A stretch of 64,000 nucleotides of DNA from Drosophila pseudoobscura (GCF_009870125.1 NC_046683.1:66975869-67039868); one strand, 5' to 3'; positions 1 through 10,459 are shown, counted from the stretch's first letter. Translations and numbers: made by a program. Notes: a model not told the origin generated them from the sequence alone.

Positions 1-3000
1 GAAAGGCAAAGGGAAAGGGGAGGGAAAAGAAGGCCAAAAAGGATGCCCATCCGATGGTCGGCTACACGCAACTCTTTCGCTACATCACGGCCTGGGACTA
101 TGTCCTGTTCGTGTCCGCCCTGATAGCAGCCCTCCTGCAGTCTCTGGTCTATCCGATCGCCATTGTGGTGTACAGCGAACTGGTGGCCATGTTCATCGAC
201 CGGACCCTGGGGCAGGGCACCAGCTCCATTACCATCGGGCTGTCGCTCTTCGGAGGCGGAAAGGTGCTGTAAGTAGTCCAACCACCCCACCCCCGCCCAT
301 GCGGATCTCTCTCCAGGCGAAGGATTCCATCAGGCCCTTCGTTTTGCAGGACCAACGCCACGTACGAGGAGAACATGGAGGAGCTGCGCAAGGACAGCGT
401 CTCCTTTGGCATCCTCATGACCTTGAACACCCTCCTGATGCTCTTCTCCGGCATGTACTACGTGGACGCCTTCAACCGCCTCGCCCTGCGGCTCACGGTG
501 CGCATGCGGAGGGAGTTCTTCAAGGCCACCCTCAGGCAGGAGATCGGGTGGCACGACATGGCCAAGGACCAGAACTTTGCCGTCCGCATAACAGAGTAAC
601 CCCAGAGGACCACCTCCCCTCCCCCTCCCCACCAGTGCACTTTTCCTGATTCCTGATTCCCCTTTGCAGCAACATGGAGAAGATACGCAGCGGCATCGCC
701 GAGAACCTGGGCCACTACGTGGAGATCCTGTGCGAGGTGCTCATCAGCGTGGTCCTGTCCTTCGTCTACGGCTGGAAGCTGGCTCTGTCGATAGTCTTCT
801 ACATACCCCTCACCCTCGCGGTCAATTCCGCGGTGGCACACGTAAGTACCAGTGCCCCGAAGGCTCCCCTCACGCAATCTTCGCACAACTTCGCACAGCC
901 CCAGATCAACGCACACTCGAGTATCCTCCCGGCGAACGAAAGAGAGAGCAATAGGGAACAAGTGGCTGCTAAAATTATTTACTGGTGCGCCCTGCATCCC
1001 CCGCCCGCCACTCCCTCACACGCACTGGCGACACATCAGTCGATTAGCAGAAGCCCATGTTAATTGCAAAAACAATTTTGCATCGTTTCCCTTTTCGCCT
1101 TCGCCTTGGCTGTCGACGTTGCAGTCGCCGTCGGCAGAGCAAAGGCACAGCCCCATAAAGTGAGTTGTTTGTCTGCTTCTCTGTGCGAGAACTACTCCCC
1201 TCCCACAGTAGCCCGCCCAATCAAGTATGAGGTTTGTGTGTGTCGCCGAGCCGAGCCGAGGCGATCACCCGAACTGAATTCGGAAACCAATGTCCCTCTT
1301 CGGCTTCTCGACGCAGCGGCTGCGCGGCAGCGCGCTCTGCCCGACTTATGCTTATGCGGCTGATGCTTATGGGGACGGGGACAGGTATTCGAGTGTCGCT
1401 GAGGGGGGGAATAACTATAATTTGTGTGGAATAATGGGACTACTCTCTGTGCTTCCCGCTCTCTCGCCCGCTCTCTAGTACCAGGGGAAACTCACGGCGA
1501 AGGAGCAGAGCTCGTATGTGCGCGCCAGCTCTGTGGTGGAGGAGGTGATTGGCGCCATTCGCACGGTGGTGGCCTTTGGGGGCGAGAAAAGCGAGTCCGT
1601 GCGCTACGACACCCTCCTGAAGCCCGCCCTGAAGGCGGGCAAGTGGAAGGGCGCCTTCTCGGGGCTCAGCGACACGGTGATGAAGGCCATGATGTTCATC
1701 ACGGGGGCGGGGGCCTTCTGGTACGGCGCCAATCTGATTCTCTTCTACAGGGACCCCGCGATTCCCATCGAGGAGCGGGTGTACACCCCAGCGGTGGTCA
1801 TGATCGTCATTTCGGGGATCATCGTGGCCGCCAATCAGATCTCCCGCACCTCCCCCTTCCTCGAGACGTTCGCGATGGCTCGGGGATCGGCGGCGGCCAT
1901 CTTCGAGGTCATCGATCGGCGATCCCTGATTGACCCGCTCTCCAAGGCGGGCAAGATCCTCAACTACGGGCTGAAGGGGGCCGTGGAGTTTCGGGACGTG
2001 TTCTTTCGGTACCCTGCCAGGGAGGACGTCATCGTCCTTCGGGGACTCAATGTCGTCGTGGAGGAGGGACAGACGGTGGCCCTCGTTGGACCCTCGGGCT
2101 GTGGCAAGTCCACCTGCATCCAGCTTCTGCAGCGCTTCTACGACCCCATCTTCGGGCAGGTCCTTCTCGACGGCGAGGACGTCCGCAAGTACAACATCCA
2201 GTGGCTGCGCTCCAACATCGCGGTGGTGGGCCAGGAGCCGGTGCTCTTTCAGGGCTCCATCGGGGAGAACATCCGCCACGGGAAGCCGGAGGCCACCCAA
2301 AAGGAGGTCGAGGATGCCGCCAAGGCCGCCAATGCCCACGACTTCATTGTGGCCCTCCACAAGGTAGCTGATTCGCTCATCCGCTGATCGAATCCCATAG
2401 ATTAAGATCAAGACATTAACCCTTCTCCCACTCCTTTCGCCCAGGGCTACGACACAAACATCAGCGAAAAGGGAGTCCAGCTGTCGGGCGGACAGCGACA
2501 GCGCATTGCCATCGCCCGGGCCCTCATCCAGCAGCCCAAGATCCTGCTCCTGGACGAGGCCACCTCCGCGCTGGACTACCACTCGGAGAAGCTCGTCCAG
2601 GAGGCCCTCGACAAGGCCTGCAAGGGGCGCACCACGCTGGTGGTCTCCCACCGGCTCTCCGCCATCCGCCACGCCCATCGGATCGTGTACATCGAGCAGG
2701 GGAAGGCGGTGGAGCAGGGCACCCACGAGGAGCTAATGAAAATCGAAGGATTCTACCACAAAATGGTCACCGTGCACGCGTACGACGACTCGGCCGAGGA
2801 GCTAATGAACGAAATGGAGGAGGAGGCCGCCGTCCCGAAGAAGGAGCGCAAGAGCTCCGCGTACGATGCGGAGCCGCAGGCGCTGGAGAAGAACGCCTTC
2901 CAGATGAAGCACCTGAACGGTGTGGCGCCGCCCAGCACGCCGCAGGAGGACGTGGACCCCCAGGAGCCTGCGACGGGCGGCAACTACATTCGCACCTTCT

Positions 3001-5100
3001 TCCGCATCGTCGTGGCCGCTCGGCCCGAGTGGAGTTTCCTCATCATTGGAGCCATCTGCGCGGGCATCTACGGCGTCACGATGCCCGTCTTCTCCATCGT
3101 CCTGGCGGAGCTGTACGGCTCGCTGGCGAAGCCCACCGACGAGGAGGTGCTCGATCAGAGCTCCTCGATGGCCATCATTTCGCTGGTGATTGGCGTCGCC
3201 GCCGGCATCGTGTGCTTCATTCAAACGTTTTTCTTCAATCTGGCGGGTGTGTGGCTCACGATGCGAATGCGGTGAGTCCTTGTCCCTGTCCCTGTCCTTG
3301 TCCTCGGGGAGAGTCCTCTACCTCTACCCCCACTTGACTCTCTTCTTTTGCAGCTCGAGGACCTTCAGCAGCATCATGCAACAGGAGATGGGCTGGTTCG
3401 ACCGCAAGGACAACAGCATTGGGGCCCTGTCGGCCCGGCTTTCGGGCGACGCAGCCAGTGTCCAGGGCGCCATCGGCTTCCCGCTGAGCAACATCATCCA
3501 GGCGCTGACGAACTTCATCTGCAGCATTGCCATCGCCTTTCCGTACTCCTGGGAGCTGGCCCTGATCTGCCTGAGCACGGCTCCCTTCATGATTGCCTCG
3601 ATCGTCTTCGAGGCTCGCTTCGGGGAGCGGTCGGCGCTGAAGGAGAAGGATGTCCTGGAGGAGACGAGTCGCATAGCCACGGAGACCATCGCTCAGATCC
3701 GCACTGTCGCCGGCCTGCGCCGCGAGGCGGAGCTGATTCGGGTCTACGACCAGGAGGTGGAGCGCTACCGCGTGCAGATCCTCACCCGCCTCAAGTGGCG
3801 GGGACTCGTCAATTCCTTGGGCAAGTCCCTCATGTTCTTCGGCTACGCGGTGACCCTGACCTACGGCGGACACATGTGCGCCGACGGGAAGATCAAATTC
3901 GAGACGATCATGAAGTGAGTCCATCGTCCAGCGTGGTACCCCCCACCCCCACCCCCACATCGCATGATCTAACATGATCTATCCTCTCCTGTCTCCCCTC
4001 ACAGGATCTCCAATACCATGCTCTACGGACTGTTCATCCTCGCCCAATCGCTGGCCTTCACGCCGGCCTTCAATGCGGCCCTCCTCTCCGCCAACCGCAT
4101 GTACGAGATCATCGACCGGCGGCCGCAGATCCAGTCGCCGGATCCGGGGATCGCGTCCCTGCTGCAGAACGGCAGTGGATCGCCGCACAAGACGAATGTG
4201 GGGGTGCAGCAGGGCGTCTGCTACCGGGGCCTCCAGTTCGCGTATCCGTCGAGGCCCCACCTCAAGGTCCTGCAGGACTTCAACCTGGAGATACAGCAGG
4301 GACAAACGGTGGCCCTCGTGGGCGCCTCCGGGTCGGGCAAGTCCACCTGCGTGCAGCTCCTTTTGCGCTACTACGATCCCGACGAGGGCAAGATTGTACG
4401 TATCCGTCCTCCTATTCAGTGTCTTCCCTGTCCGACTCCCCTCTCCACTCCACTCCTCTCCACAGCTGATCGATCAGGAGAGCATCCACCAGGATATGGG
4501 GCTCAAGACCCTGCGCCGCCGCCTGGGTCTCGTCTCGCAGGAGCCCTCGCTCTTCGAGAAATCCATCGCCGAGAACATTGGCTACGGGGACACCAGCCGC
4601 ACGATTCCCATGCAGCAGATCATCGACGCCGCCAAGATGGCCAATGCCCACGAGTTCATCATGTCCCTGCCCGCCCAGTACGACACCGTCCTGGGGTCAA
4701 AGGGCACCCAGCTGTCCGGTGGCCAGAAGCAGCGCATCGCCATTGCCCGGGCGATGGTTAGGAACCCCAAGATCCTGCTCCTGGACGAGGCCACCTCCGC
4801 CCTGGACTTCCAGAGTGAAAGGGTACTTTTCCGAGCCCCCCCCCTCCTCTATAGCCCCCCTCTATGGCACCCCTCTCTCAATTGGTTTCCTTCTCGCAGG
4901 TGGTGCAGCAGGCCCTCGACTCCGCGTGCAGCGGACGCACCAGCATCGTGATTGCCCATCGCCTGTCCACCATTCAGAACGCGAGCGTCATTTGCGTGAT
5001 TCAAGCGGGACGCATCGCGGAGCAGGGCTCCCACGCGCAGCTGCTGGCCAAGAACGGCATCTACTCGAAGCTGTATCGCAGCCAGACGAAGGCATCTTGA
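1..5100 (+). CDS. Mdr65: ABCB full transporter, Mdr65-like (5' end cut off)
   Basis: P-glycoprotein-type plasma-membrane ATPase that exports hydrophobic xenobiotics; in melanogaster Mdr65 acts at the blood-brain barrier (family knowledge). I read nine exons: <1-268, 350-595, 670-841, 1479-2363, 2445-3271, 3354-3914, 4005-4395, 4466-4822, 4900-5100, all with GT-AG junctions and matching phases. The visible part gives about 1301 codons, close to the usual 1300-residue full transporter, so only a few N-terminal residues are missing. The frame is open from base 3 with a Lys-rich start; the first in-frame ATG (54) is probably internal. Order is TM bundle 1, NBD1 (Walker [10 protein letters not shown] near 2088, LSGGQ near 2481, Walker [13 protein letters not shown] near 2543), linker, TM bundle 2, NBD2 (Walker [10 protein letters not shown] near 4322, LSGGQ near 4711). 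All catalytic motifs look intact. The 637-bp intron 842-1478 holds nothing I recognise. It could instead be the neighbouring melanogaster paralogue CG10226. Confidence 0.88.
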
Positions 5101-5233
5101 AGATACTCTCAACGCACACAAGTATGCAGCACTCGGGGGCCAGTCTTCCCCTTCTCTGGAGCGCGCTAGCACGGACTCAAACCACAAAAGCCACAAAACC
5201 CACAAAACCCATCAAAATATTTTATGTTCTTCC

Positions 5234-5239
5234 AATAAA
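5234..5239 (+). terminator. Poly(A) signal of the Mdr65-like gene
   Basis: AATAAA lies 134 bases after the transporter stop codon, followed by T-rich sequence. It is the first canonical signal downstream. Confidence 0.6.
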
Positions 5240-5448
5240 AGTTATTTTGTTTTGCCTTTTTATTAAACGATGTTGCCCCTTTCTGGCGTCCATCCATCCT
5301 ACTTTCCTGCGAGTCGCTTCCACTCAAGGGAGGCCCACAAATGCACTTCCCAAAGGTCAAAGAGTAGCCGACACTGGAGCCCTGCATCATCGGTACTCGC
5401 TTCCTTCGCTGGATTATCAGCGAAATATTAGAGCTGTATGATGTTTTT

Positions 5449-5890
5449 TCAACGGACTTGGCTTGCCAAATCGCCAAAGGATAAGCCAGATATCTGTCCA
5501 CCCAAGGAGTCGAAGATGTTGCCGCCTGTGTCCAGTGCCAGTGTCCCTGGGGCTCCGACGGCTGGTGCTGCGGAGACGTTGGGGCCTTCGAAATTGCGAA
5601 ACGTTGCGGCTTCCCCAAAGGTGGGACTCTCGACGGCCCCGAAGGCCGGAGCAAGTCCAAGTCCAAGTCCAAAGCTGGATTGGGCCACCGACGATCCTGC
5701 GCCCTGAGCAAAGCCTCCAGGCCTCCAGGCGGGAGGAGCAGGAGCCTTCTGGGAGAGTGCACCAGCACCAAAAGCTCCAGAAGCTGTCTCAAATCTGTTC
5801 GCCCCATTTTCCAGCAGCTGATCTTTTGGAGAGCTTTGTATACTTCGTACAGTTCTTCGTACACAAAATTCTTTGAGCTTCGTACTGAAA
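5449..5890 (-). pseudogene. C-terminal fragment of an FG nucleoporin (Nup214-like)
   Basis: The minus strand is open from about 5890 to a TGA at 5451-5449 but has no convincing start codon. The translation has the composition of an FG-nucleoporin tail: repeated FG and FxFG-like spacers (SGAFGAGAL, SSFGLGLG, SPTFGEAATF), Ala/Pro/Gly-rich linkers, and a terminal block reading GGNIFDSLGGQISGLSFGDL. FG tails of the Nup214 type end in this manner, which is why I name that family from memory. It lies antisense to and 350 bp downstream of the transporter, next to a DINE-1-like element (5942-6108), which suggests a transposed or captured 3' gene piece. No flanking nucleoporin exons are visible. It could instead be the last exon of a gene whose other exons I cannot see. 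Confidence 0.5.
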
Positions 5891-5941
5891 TTTAACGAGG
5901 GGGACCGTTGGGAGTTGCTGCTGCGACCGCAACTCTACATT

Positions 5942-6108
5942 TATACCCGATACGTAGTCAGTGGGGCTACGGGAGAGACAGTAAACGTGTCTGGACAAGT
6001 CGTCGGGCGCTTTGATCGAGAATATATATACTTTATGGGGTCGGAAACGCTTCCTTCTTTCCCCACAAATCCAGTATACCCCTGGACTCATTTTGAGTAT
6101 CGGGTATA
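5942..6108. repeat. Short DINE-1/INE-1-like element
   Basis: The block is bounded by a 12-base terminal inverted repeat, TATACCCGATAC at 5942-5953 and GTATCGGGTATA at 6097-6108. Inside is the stretch 'ctttatggggtcggaaacgc' (6032-6051), which I recognise from DINE-1/INE-1-type (Helentron-associated) interspersed repeats of Drosophila. Related sequence recurs at 53395-53725. The family name is from memory. Confidence 0.55.
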
Positions 6109-6116
6109 AAAAGATA

Positions 6117-6313
6117 CTATATCTTCCGCCAAATAAAAGACAAATATTCGTTAAAAGCCGAATAAGCATAGCCGTAAGGTGTTGCTGGCTTGAATCCGTA
6201 GTTCCCGAATTCCATTTTCAGTGATTCGAAGCTGACTAAAGGCGGGATTCGTGGGAAACGACTGGCGGTGGACACGGCTTCCATGAGGATCTTGTCGAAC
6301 AGTCGAACTTGTT
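6117..6313 (-). CDS. Unrecognised coding exon, possible last exon
   Basis: On the minus strand a consensus acceptor (TTATTTCCAG, ending at 6314) is followed by an open frame to a TAG at 6119-6117. The 64-codon stretch has ordinary protein-like composition: VRLFDKILMEAV, then SFESLKMEFGNYGFK, then YSAFNEYLSFIW. The same frame stays open upstream to 6461 without splicing, but that part is Arg-rich and repetitive, so I favour the splice. I do not recognise the protein. The stop lies only 9 bases from the DINE-1-like element, so the true 3' end may have been disrupted. It may be a gene, a relic or chance. Confidence 0.33.
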
Positions 6314-6532
6314 CTGGAAATAAACTATGATACGCACTCCCTCCCCCCTCTCTATCCTCTCTATCCGCTTCGAATGTCTTCCTTCGGGCGGGGACTCGTC
6401 TCATTCGAATTCGAATTCGAGTTCGAGCCGTGCTTTCGGGTGGATCCATGCAGAGATCCAATAGTTTCTATAGAATTTCTATAGATGATGATATTCTTTA
6501 TCTATTTGATTGTTCAACTAAGGCGTGCCCGT

Positions 6533-6581
6533 AACCCGTAACCCGTAACCCGCAAACCGTAATCGTAATCGTAACCGTATT
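6533..6581 (+). repeat. Short degenerate tandem repeat (GTAACCC)n
   Basis: About three GTAACCC-like units (cgtaacccgtaacccgtaac) are followed by GTAATC/GTAACC variants. They lie between the minus-strand exon and the Kazal-like gene. They resemble telomeric DNA of other organisms, but Drosophila telomeres are not built this way, so I treat them as a microsatellite. Confidence 0.6.
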
Positions 6582-6688
6582 CTTATCTCCTGTTATCAGC
6601 GTATTCGCCTAATTAAATTGCGGCTATAGATTCGTTGGCGCAGTGCGCTTCCCACTCTTGCCGTCGGCGGTCACGGGCTGTATCCAAA

Positions 6689-7147
6689 ATGAGCACCACC
6701 CTGGTGATGGGTCTCCTCTTCCTGGGTGCGTAGTACTTCCCAAAAAAGCACCTTCCAAGCCTAATCCCGTGCCACCCCTCGCAGCCTGCACATTCCTCTA
6801 CATTTCCGCGTGCCTCTCCACCTCCGTTCGATCCCCCTGCCCGCCGGAGGAGAGCTGCACCCAGGCGGAGGGGCAGTCGACTGCCATTTGCGGCTTGGAC
6901 GAGGACGAGAACTGTATTCGAAAGTATCCGTCCAAGTGCCTCATGGACATTGCGGCCTGCCACGCGGGAAGAAGTGAGTAGAACAGAGTCCCCCCCTCCC
7001 ACCACCTTCAAGATCGAACCGAACTCACGTACTCCCACAGCATTCACGGACTACAGCAGTGTCTACTGCGCCATGGAATCGTTCCTGTGCGAACAGTCCT
7101 CCACCTACGAGAGGTGGACAGTTTTCTTTGGCTACGAAAAGGATTAG
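6689..7147 (+). CDS. Small secreted Kazal-like cysteine-rich protein
   Basis: Three exons, 6689-6725, 6785-6973 and 7041-7147, join in frame to 110 residues. The N-terminus (MSTTLVMGLLFLACTF) is a signal peptide. The mature part has the spacing C-x5-C, then ICGLDEDENC, Y, C and AAC, which resembles a degenerate Kazal proteinase-inhibitor core, plus a further Cys pair near the C-terminus. Such proteins often act as secreted protease inhibitors or seminal/gut proteins (family knowledge; function here is inferred). The first intron interrupts the signal peptide in phase 1, the same design as the next two genes. The upstream region (6584-6600) has two GATA-type sites (cttatct, gttatcag), hinting at gut or fat-body expression. 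I do not recognise an orthologue name. Confidence 0.72.
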
Positions 7148-7469
7148 GAGATGCCATGGAGATGCCGAAAACATTTGTACAATATTTCTTTCTCGGCACA
7201 AAATGTTCCTCAAGCTATTCCCAATCGAAAATTGAAAAATGATTACAGATTAACCAGAAAAAAAACAAATCAAATATATATTGAAATGAAAATATCTCTC
7301 GGGGAAAGGGCATGGGAATGGCACACTTTTACAGCGACTGAGCGAATGAAATATCGAATGTGTTAACTAATTAGCCAGCGATTAAATCAATAATTCATCA
7401 ATCGACGAGCTCGGCTCGGAGCTCACGTGCACCCAACGAAGACGTCAAAGACCGGTAGGTAGATAGGTG

Positions 7470-7522
7470 GCAGCCACAGCAGCAGCAGCAACAAAGGCAA
7501 CAACAACAACAACAAAGACAGC
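7470..7522 (+). repeat. CAG/CAA trinucleotide repeat
   Basis: Runs of CAG and CAA triplets (agcagcagcaacaaaggcaa followed by more caa) lie in non-coding sequence between the Kazal-like gene and the next small gene. No supported reading frame uses them. Confidence 0.7.
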
Positions 7523-7812
7523 TGTGGCGACAGCCCGTGCGCCCCCAGGCGTTTGGGGAGGGAGACAGACAGAACGCCGCCGATGCCTCGAGCCTTTTAT
7601 TCTGTTTTTGTCTTGTCTTTATTTTCGGCAGATACTTTGCATAATCTCCCGCACGACGACACCAGACACCAAACGGCAGATACCAAACGGCAGATACCAG
7701 ATACGCCAGCTAGCAGGCACCACCCGCCCGTCCATCGCGTCCATCGGTTGGTCTCCTCCTTGAACACCAATCAGCGCAGAGCAGAGAGCATTTCGGCCGT
7801 GGTCTCTTCTGG

Positions 7813-7852
7813 TATATAAATTGGGGAGGCATCCGTACTTCTTCCGTCAGTT
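7813..7852 (+). promoter_or_regulatory. TATA/Inr core promoter of the 78-residue secreted peptide
   Basis: TATATAAA at 7813-7820 is followed by an initiator TCAGTT at 7847-7852. With A+1 at 7849 the TATAAA starts 34 bases upstream, near the usual distance. The resulting leader would be 66 bases. Confidence 0.7.
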
Positions 7853-7914
7853 AATGCCACAGATCGGACCGATCCAGAGATCAATCAAACATCAAACATC
7901 AAATATCGAACAGC

Positions 7915-8213
7915 ATGTCGTCGAAATTCGACTTCTTCCTCGCAGCTCTACTCGTCTGTGGTTAGTGTCGAGTGTTTTGGAGTCGAGTCGCTTACAGGGC
8001 ATTTATCACTGTACCTTTGCAGCAATGTGCAGCAGCTTGGCCGCGGGACGACCCACGGAAAAGCCCTCCCGCCACCAGCTCGAGGACGTCTACTGGAGCA
8101 CGGGGGCGGTGCACGACGAGCGGCTGGCCGATGCGGAGCACGACAGTGCCTACGAGCTGTTCAAGCTGAGGTCGTCCAAGCCGACGACCCCGAACAGCAT
8201 CGCGAATCCATAG
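7915..8213 (+). CDS. Small secreted peptide of unknown function (78 aa)
   Basis: Two exons, 7915-7960 and 8023-8213, join in phase 1 to 78 residues. The start is a signal peptide (MSSKFDFFLAALLVCAMCSS) ending near LAAG. The mature chain of about 55 residues is hydrophilic, lacks further cysteines after the signal, and carries an acidic/His-rich middle (VYWSTGAVHDERLADAEHD). A TATA/Inr promoter sits just upstream and AATAAA 119 bases downstream, so this is a compact, complete gene. The 62-bp intron divides the signal peptide as in its two neighbours. I do not recognise the family; accessory-gland, immune-induced or cuticle-associated peptides have this general form. Confidence 0.75.
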
Positions 8214-8331
8214 ACATAGACTCTTGGACCTTTTCTTGGATGTTTTCTGCTTCTTTTTTTTCCGGTTACATAGATTTCGTGTTAATTATGGTTATGGCTA
8301 TGTGTTTGGACTTAAATTTAAATATATGAAT

Positions 8332-8337
8332 AATAAA
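8332..8337 (+). terminator. Poly(A) signal of the 78-residue peptide gene
   Basis: AATAAA lies 119 bases after the stop codon, before the next gene's TATA box. Confidence 0.65.
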
Positions 8338-8425
8338 AAGAGACAATAGTTCGGTGAAACGTGCGCACTGCTTTCCACTCCACTCCAGTCCATTCCATCA
8401 CGTAGATCAATCTGGGGCGCTTCTC

Positions 8426-8462
8426 TATAAAGTTCCGCTCTGCTGGGCCATTCGATTCATTC
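8426..8462 (+). promoter_or_regulatory. TATA/Inr core promoter of the 128-residue secreted protein
   Basis: TATAAA at 8426-8431 and an initiator TCATTCC around A+1 at 8459, spaced 33 bases. The leader to the ATG at 8496 would be 37 bases. Confidence 0.65.
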
Positions 8463-8495
8463 CGTTATCAAGAACCAAGTGAAAGACCAAGCGAC

Positions 8496-8955
8496 ATGCA
8501 CTCATCGAAGACCTTGGCGGTACTCCTCATCGTCGGAGCCACGATTCTCACGAGTAAGTGCAGGGGAAACACCCTCCAGCAGACACCCTCTCACCTCTCA
8601 TCCTCGAATTCCCTCCCCTCCCGAAGGCCATTCCCTGCCGTACCGCGAGGAGTTCAGCGACGAGGACGACGACCGCCTCAACGAAGTCAGCGGCGAGTGG
8701 GGCAGCCGAAGGCTGGTCTTCCCGCGACTCGACCGCCTCTTCGGCAGCGCCGAAATGCCGTCGGGAAAACCGAAGAGGAGCAAGGCCTCCTCCTCCCCCA
8801 GGGTCAAGGTCAAGAGAAACAACGACCGGGGGGGCTCCGGGGCCCCTGGCGACACCACGGAGAGCTCCAAGCACGCCCACTCGATGATCACATCGATGCT
8901 GACATTCGTAAGCAGCGTCATGAACTTTGGCAGGTCCTTCGTCAAGGACCAGTAG
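8496..8955 (+). CDS. Small secreted basic protein of unknown function (128 aa)
   Basis: Two exons, 8496-8553 and 8627-8955, join in phase 1 to 128 residues. The signal peptide is MHSSKTLAVLLIVGATILTS. It is followed by a short acidic stretch (EEFSDEDDDRLNE), a segment with LVFPRLDRLFGS, a Lys/Arg/Ser-rich basic middle with possible dibasic processing sites (KPKRSK, VKVKR), and a C-terminal amphipathic part (MITSMLTFVSSVMNFGRSF). There are no cysteines in the mature chain. The acidic-then-basic layout could suit a processed propeptide, but that is inference. It has a TATA/Inr promoter and its own AATAAA. It shares intron phase and position with the two preceding small genes, though the mature sequences do not visibly align. 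Confidence 0.75.
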
Positions 8956-9036
8956 TCCCAAGGACCCCACACACATATCTCGTGAATCGTGCCAGAAATG
9001 ACAAAATCTTAGATATATCTTCTGTAAAAACGTATA

Positions 9037-9042
9037 AATAAA
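9037..9042 (+). terminator. Poly(A) signal of the 128-residue protein gene
   Basis: AATAAA lies 82 bases after the stop codon. Confidence 0.65.
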
Positions 9043-9110
9043 ATAATCTACGTCTAGGTATACAATATCGAATAGAAATATCCAGCAGGCCAAAGGCCAA
9101 GGCCAAGTAC

Positions 9111-9140
9111 AGATACAGATACAAATACAGATACAGATAC
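9111..9140 (+). repeat. (AGATAC)n microsatellite
   Basis: Five hexamer units of agatac with one aaatac variant occur downstream of the small secreted-protein cluster. Confidence 0.75.
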
Positions 9141-9278
9141 GTATGATTTTTCTACGTTTTTTTTGGTTTCAACCCCAAGTCTCGTGAATCCAAATGCTAA
9201 ACAAGATACATATCTGTATCTGCTGAACCAAAGTATCTGAATCTGAACCCACACACAAATGCCACCACCAAAATTCCA

Positions 9279-9821
9279 TGACGTAGCCGTTTGAGACTAA
9301 AATCACGTGAATCTCCCAAATCGAATGTGTGTCGAAAAGTTCCACAAATTAAGTCCTAATCAAAAATCTATGACGTCTGCATATCATGGAGATGGAGATA
9401 CTGTGCCATAGGAATATGTGTATGCCATGCAAATGTGTGGTAGATACAAGATACATTCGGGCACATGCCATCAATTCTGTGACGTCTTTGTTGCGACCAT
9501 CTTTTGACCCATCTTCTGCTTGTGTGAGTGCTTCAGAGATAAAGATACAAATACACAATGTTGTTGGCAAGAGAATTGGCTAAAATTAAAACAGGCATCA
9601 ATCATCTCTGAATGATTAATGAATGAATGAATAGTCTCTCTCTGCGGGAATGACGTCTCTATTCCGTCTCGACCAAGCCCCTCTTTTCTCCCTCTCTCGC
9701 TCTCTCTCGCTCGCTCGCTCGCTCGCTTCCTCTTGACATCCAAAAACGGGGATTTTTTGGCTACTTAATTTGATGAAACCCATGGTTTTTGCTGGCCGCT
9801 AAGATGCTTATGTGTGACGTC
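9279..9821 (+). promoter_or_regulatory. Cluster of CRE/CrebA-type TGACGTC sites
   Basis: TGACGTC occurs in the same orientation at 9371-9377, 9480-9486, 9651-9657 and 9815-9821, with a TGACGTA at 9279-9285. These match the core bound by CREB/ATF/CrebA bZIP factors; CrebA drives secretory-pathway genes in flies (established). Further single-base variants lie at 11120-11126 (TGACGTT) and, on the other strand, 11404-11410. The four perfect sites sit in unrelated local contexts, so they are not a simple tandem repeat. Which gene they serve is unknown; candidates are the secreted-protein cluster to the left, the small ORF at 10460-10708, or LanA. Confidence 0.45.
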
Positions 9822-10332
9822 GCAACAGACGACGCGATCGAATATTAATTTTGCATGATTTCTGTTTTATTTATTTTTCACCTTTTTAGCCCGGCTTTAA
9901 TTGTAAATACTGCTGGATTGCCGCCTTGCGCTGTTGTTTGTACAATCAGTCATAACGAGATTTCAGGGAGAGAGAGGGAGGGAGGGAGAGAGGGAGAGCA
10001 AGAGAGACCTGTTTCACGCTGGTCATTTCTGGGGTTTCTGGGTTTTCTGGGGACTTTGTGGGGAAACTCCAAAGCTCAGGCACTATTTGGTCTATCTCTG
10101 GCGTGTAATTCTTCGAAACAGTTTTTCGAGTTCCACTCGAATGAATGCAATAAAGAATTAACTGGAAATGAAAGACAAAAAAAGAACTGGGTGGGGGGGC
10201 GAAGGGGGTTGTGCCTCTGAAGGTCATCGAATTGCCATTCTACTGCCGAGCCGATACCCCGAAATGAGTTCGAGTTTCCAAAGTGCGGGTGGCATTGGTT
10301 TTTTTTGTTGGGTTTTTTGGTTTTTTTGGTTT

Positions 10333-10338
10333 TTTATT
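10333..10338 (-). terminator. Poly(A) signal on the minus strand for the 40-aa small ORF
   Basis: TTTATT on the plus strand reads AATAAA on the minus strand, 122 bases beyond the small ORF's stop codon. It is a reasonable 3' end for that gene. Confidence 0.4.
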
Positions 10339-10459
10339 TGTGGATTCCATAACAAAAGACTTGCTTGAGCCACTCTAAGACTAAAAAATTAGAAAATAAC
10401 GAAGGATCTCCACACAATCTACATTTGTATGTATGCTCTCCATGTCCGGCCTCCTGGCG

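Larger units (their letters stand above)
9043..10332. other. Intergenic, no gene seen; rich in regulatory-type motifs
   Basis: No convincing coding frame on either strand. It holds the AGATAC microsatellite, a CRE-like cluster (listed separately), CT/CG-rich simple sequence at 9690-9727 and a GA-rich tract at 9962-10008 that could bind GAGA factor. Confidence 0.6.

Noticed and set aside
1440-2726. 428-codon minus-strand frame
   Set aside because: Antisense to the Mdr65-like NBD1 region and crosses its splice sites; no independent evidence.
6533-6560. Telomere-like GTAACCC units
   Set aside because: Only about three units, and Drosophila telomeres are made of retrotransposons, so it is treated as a microsatellite.
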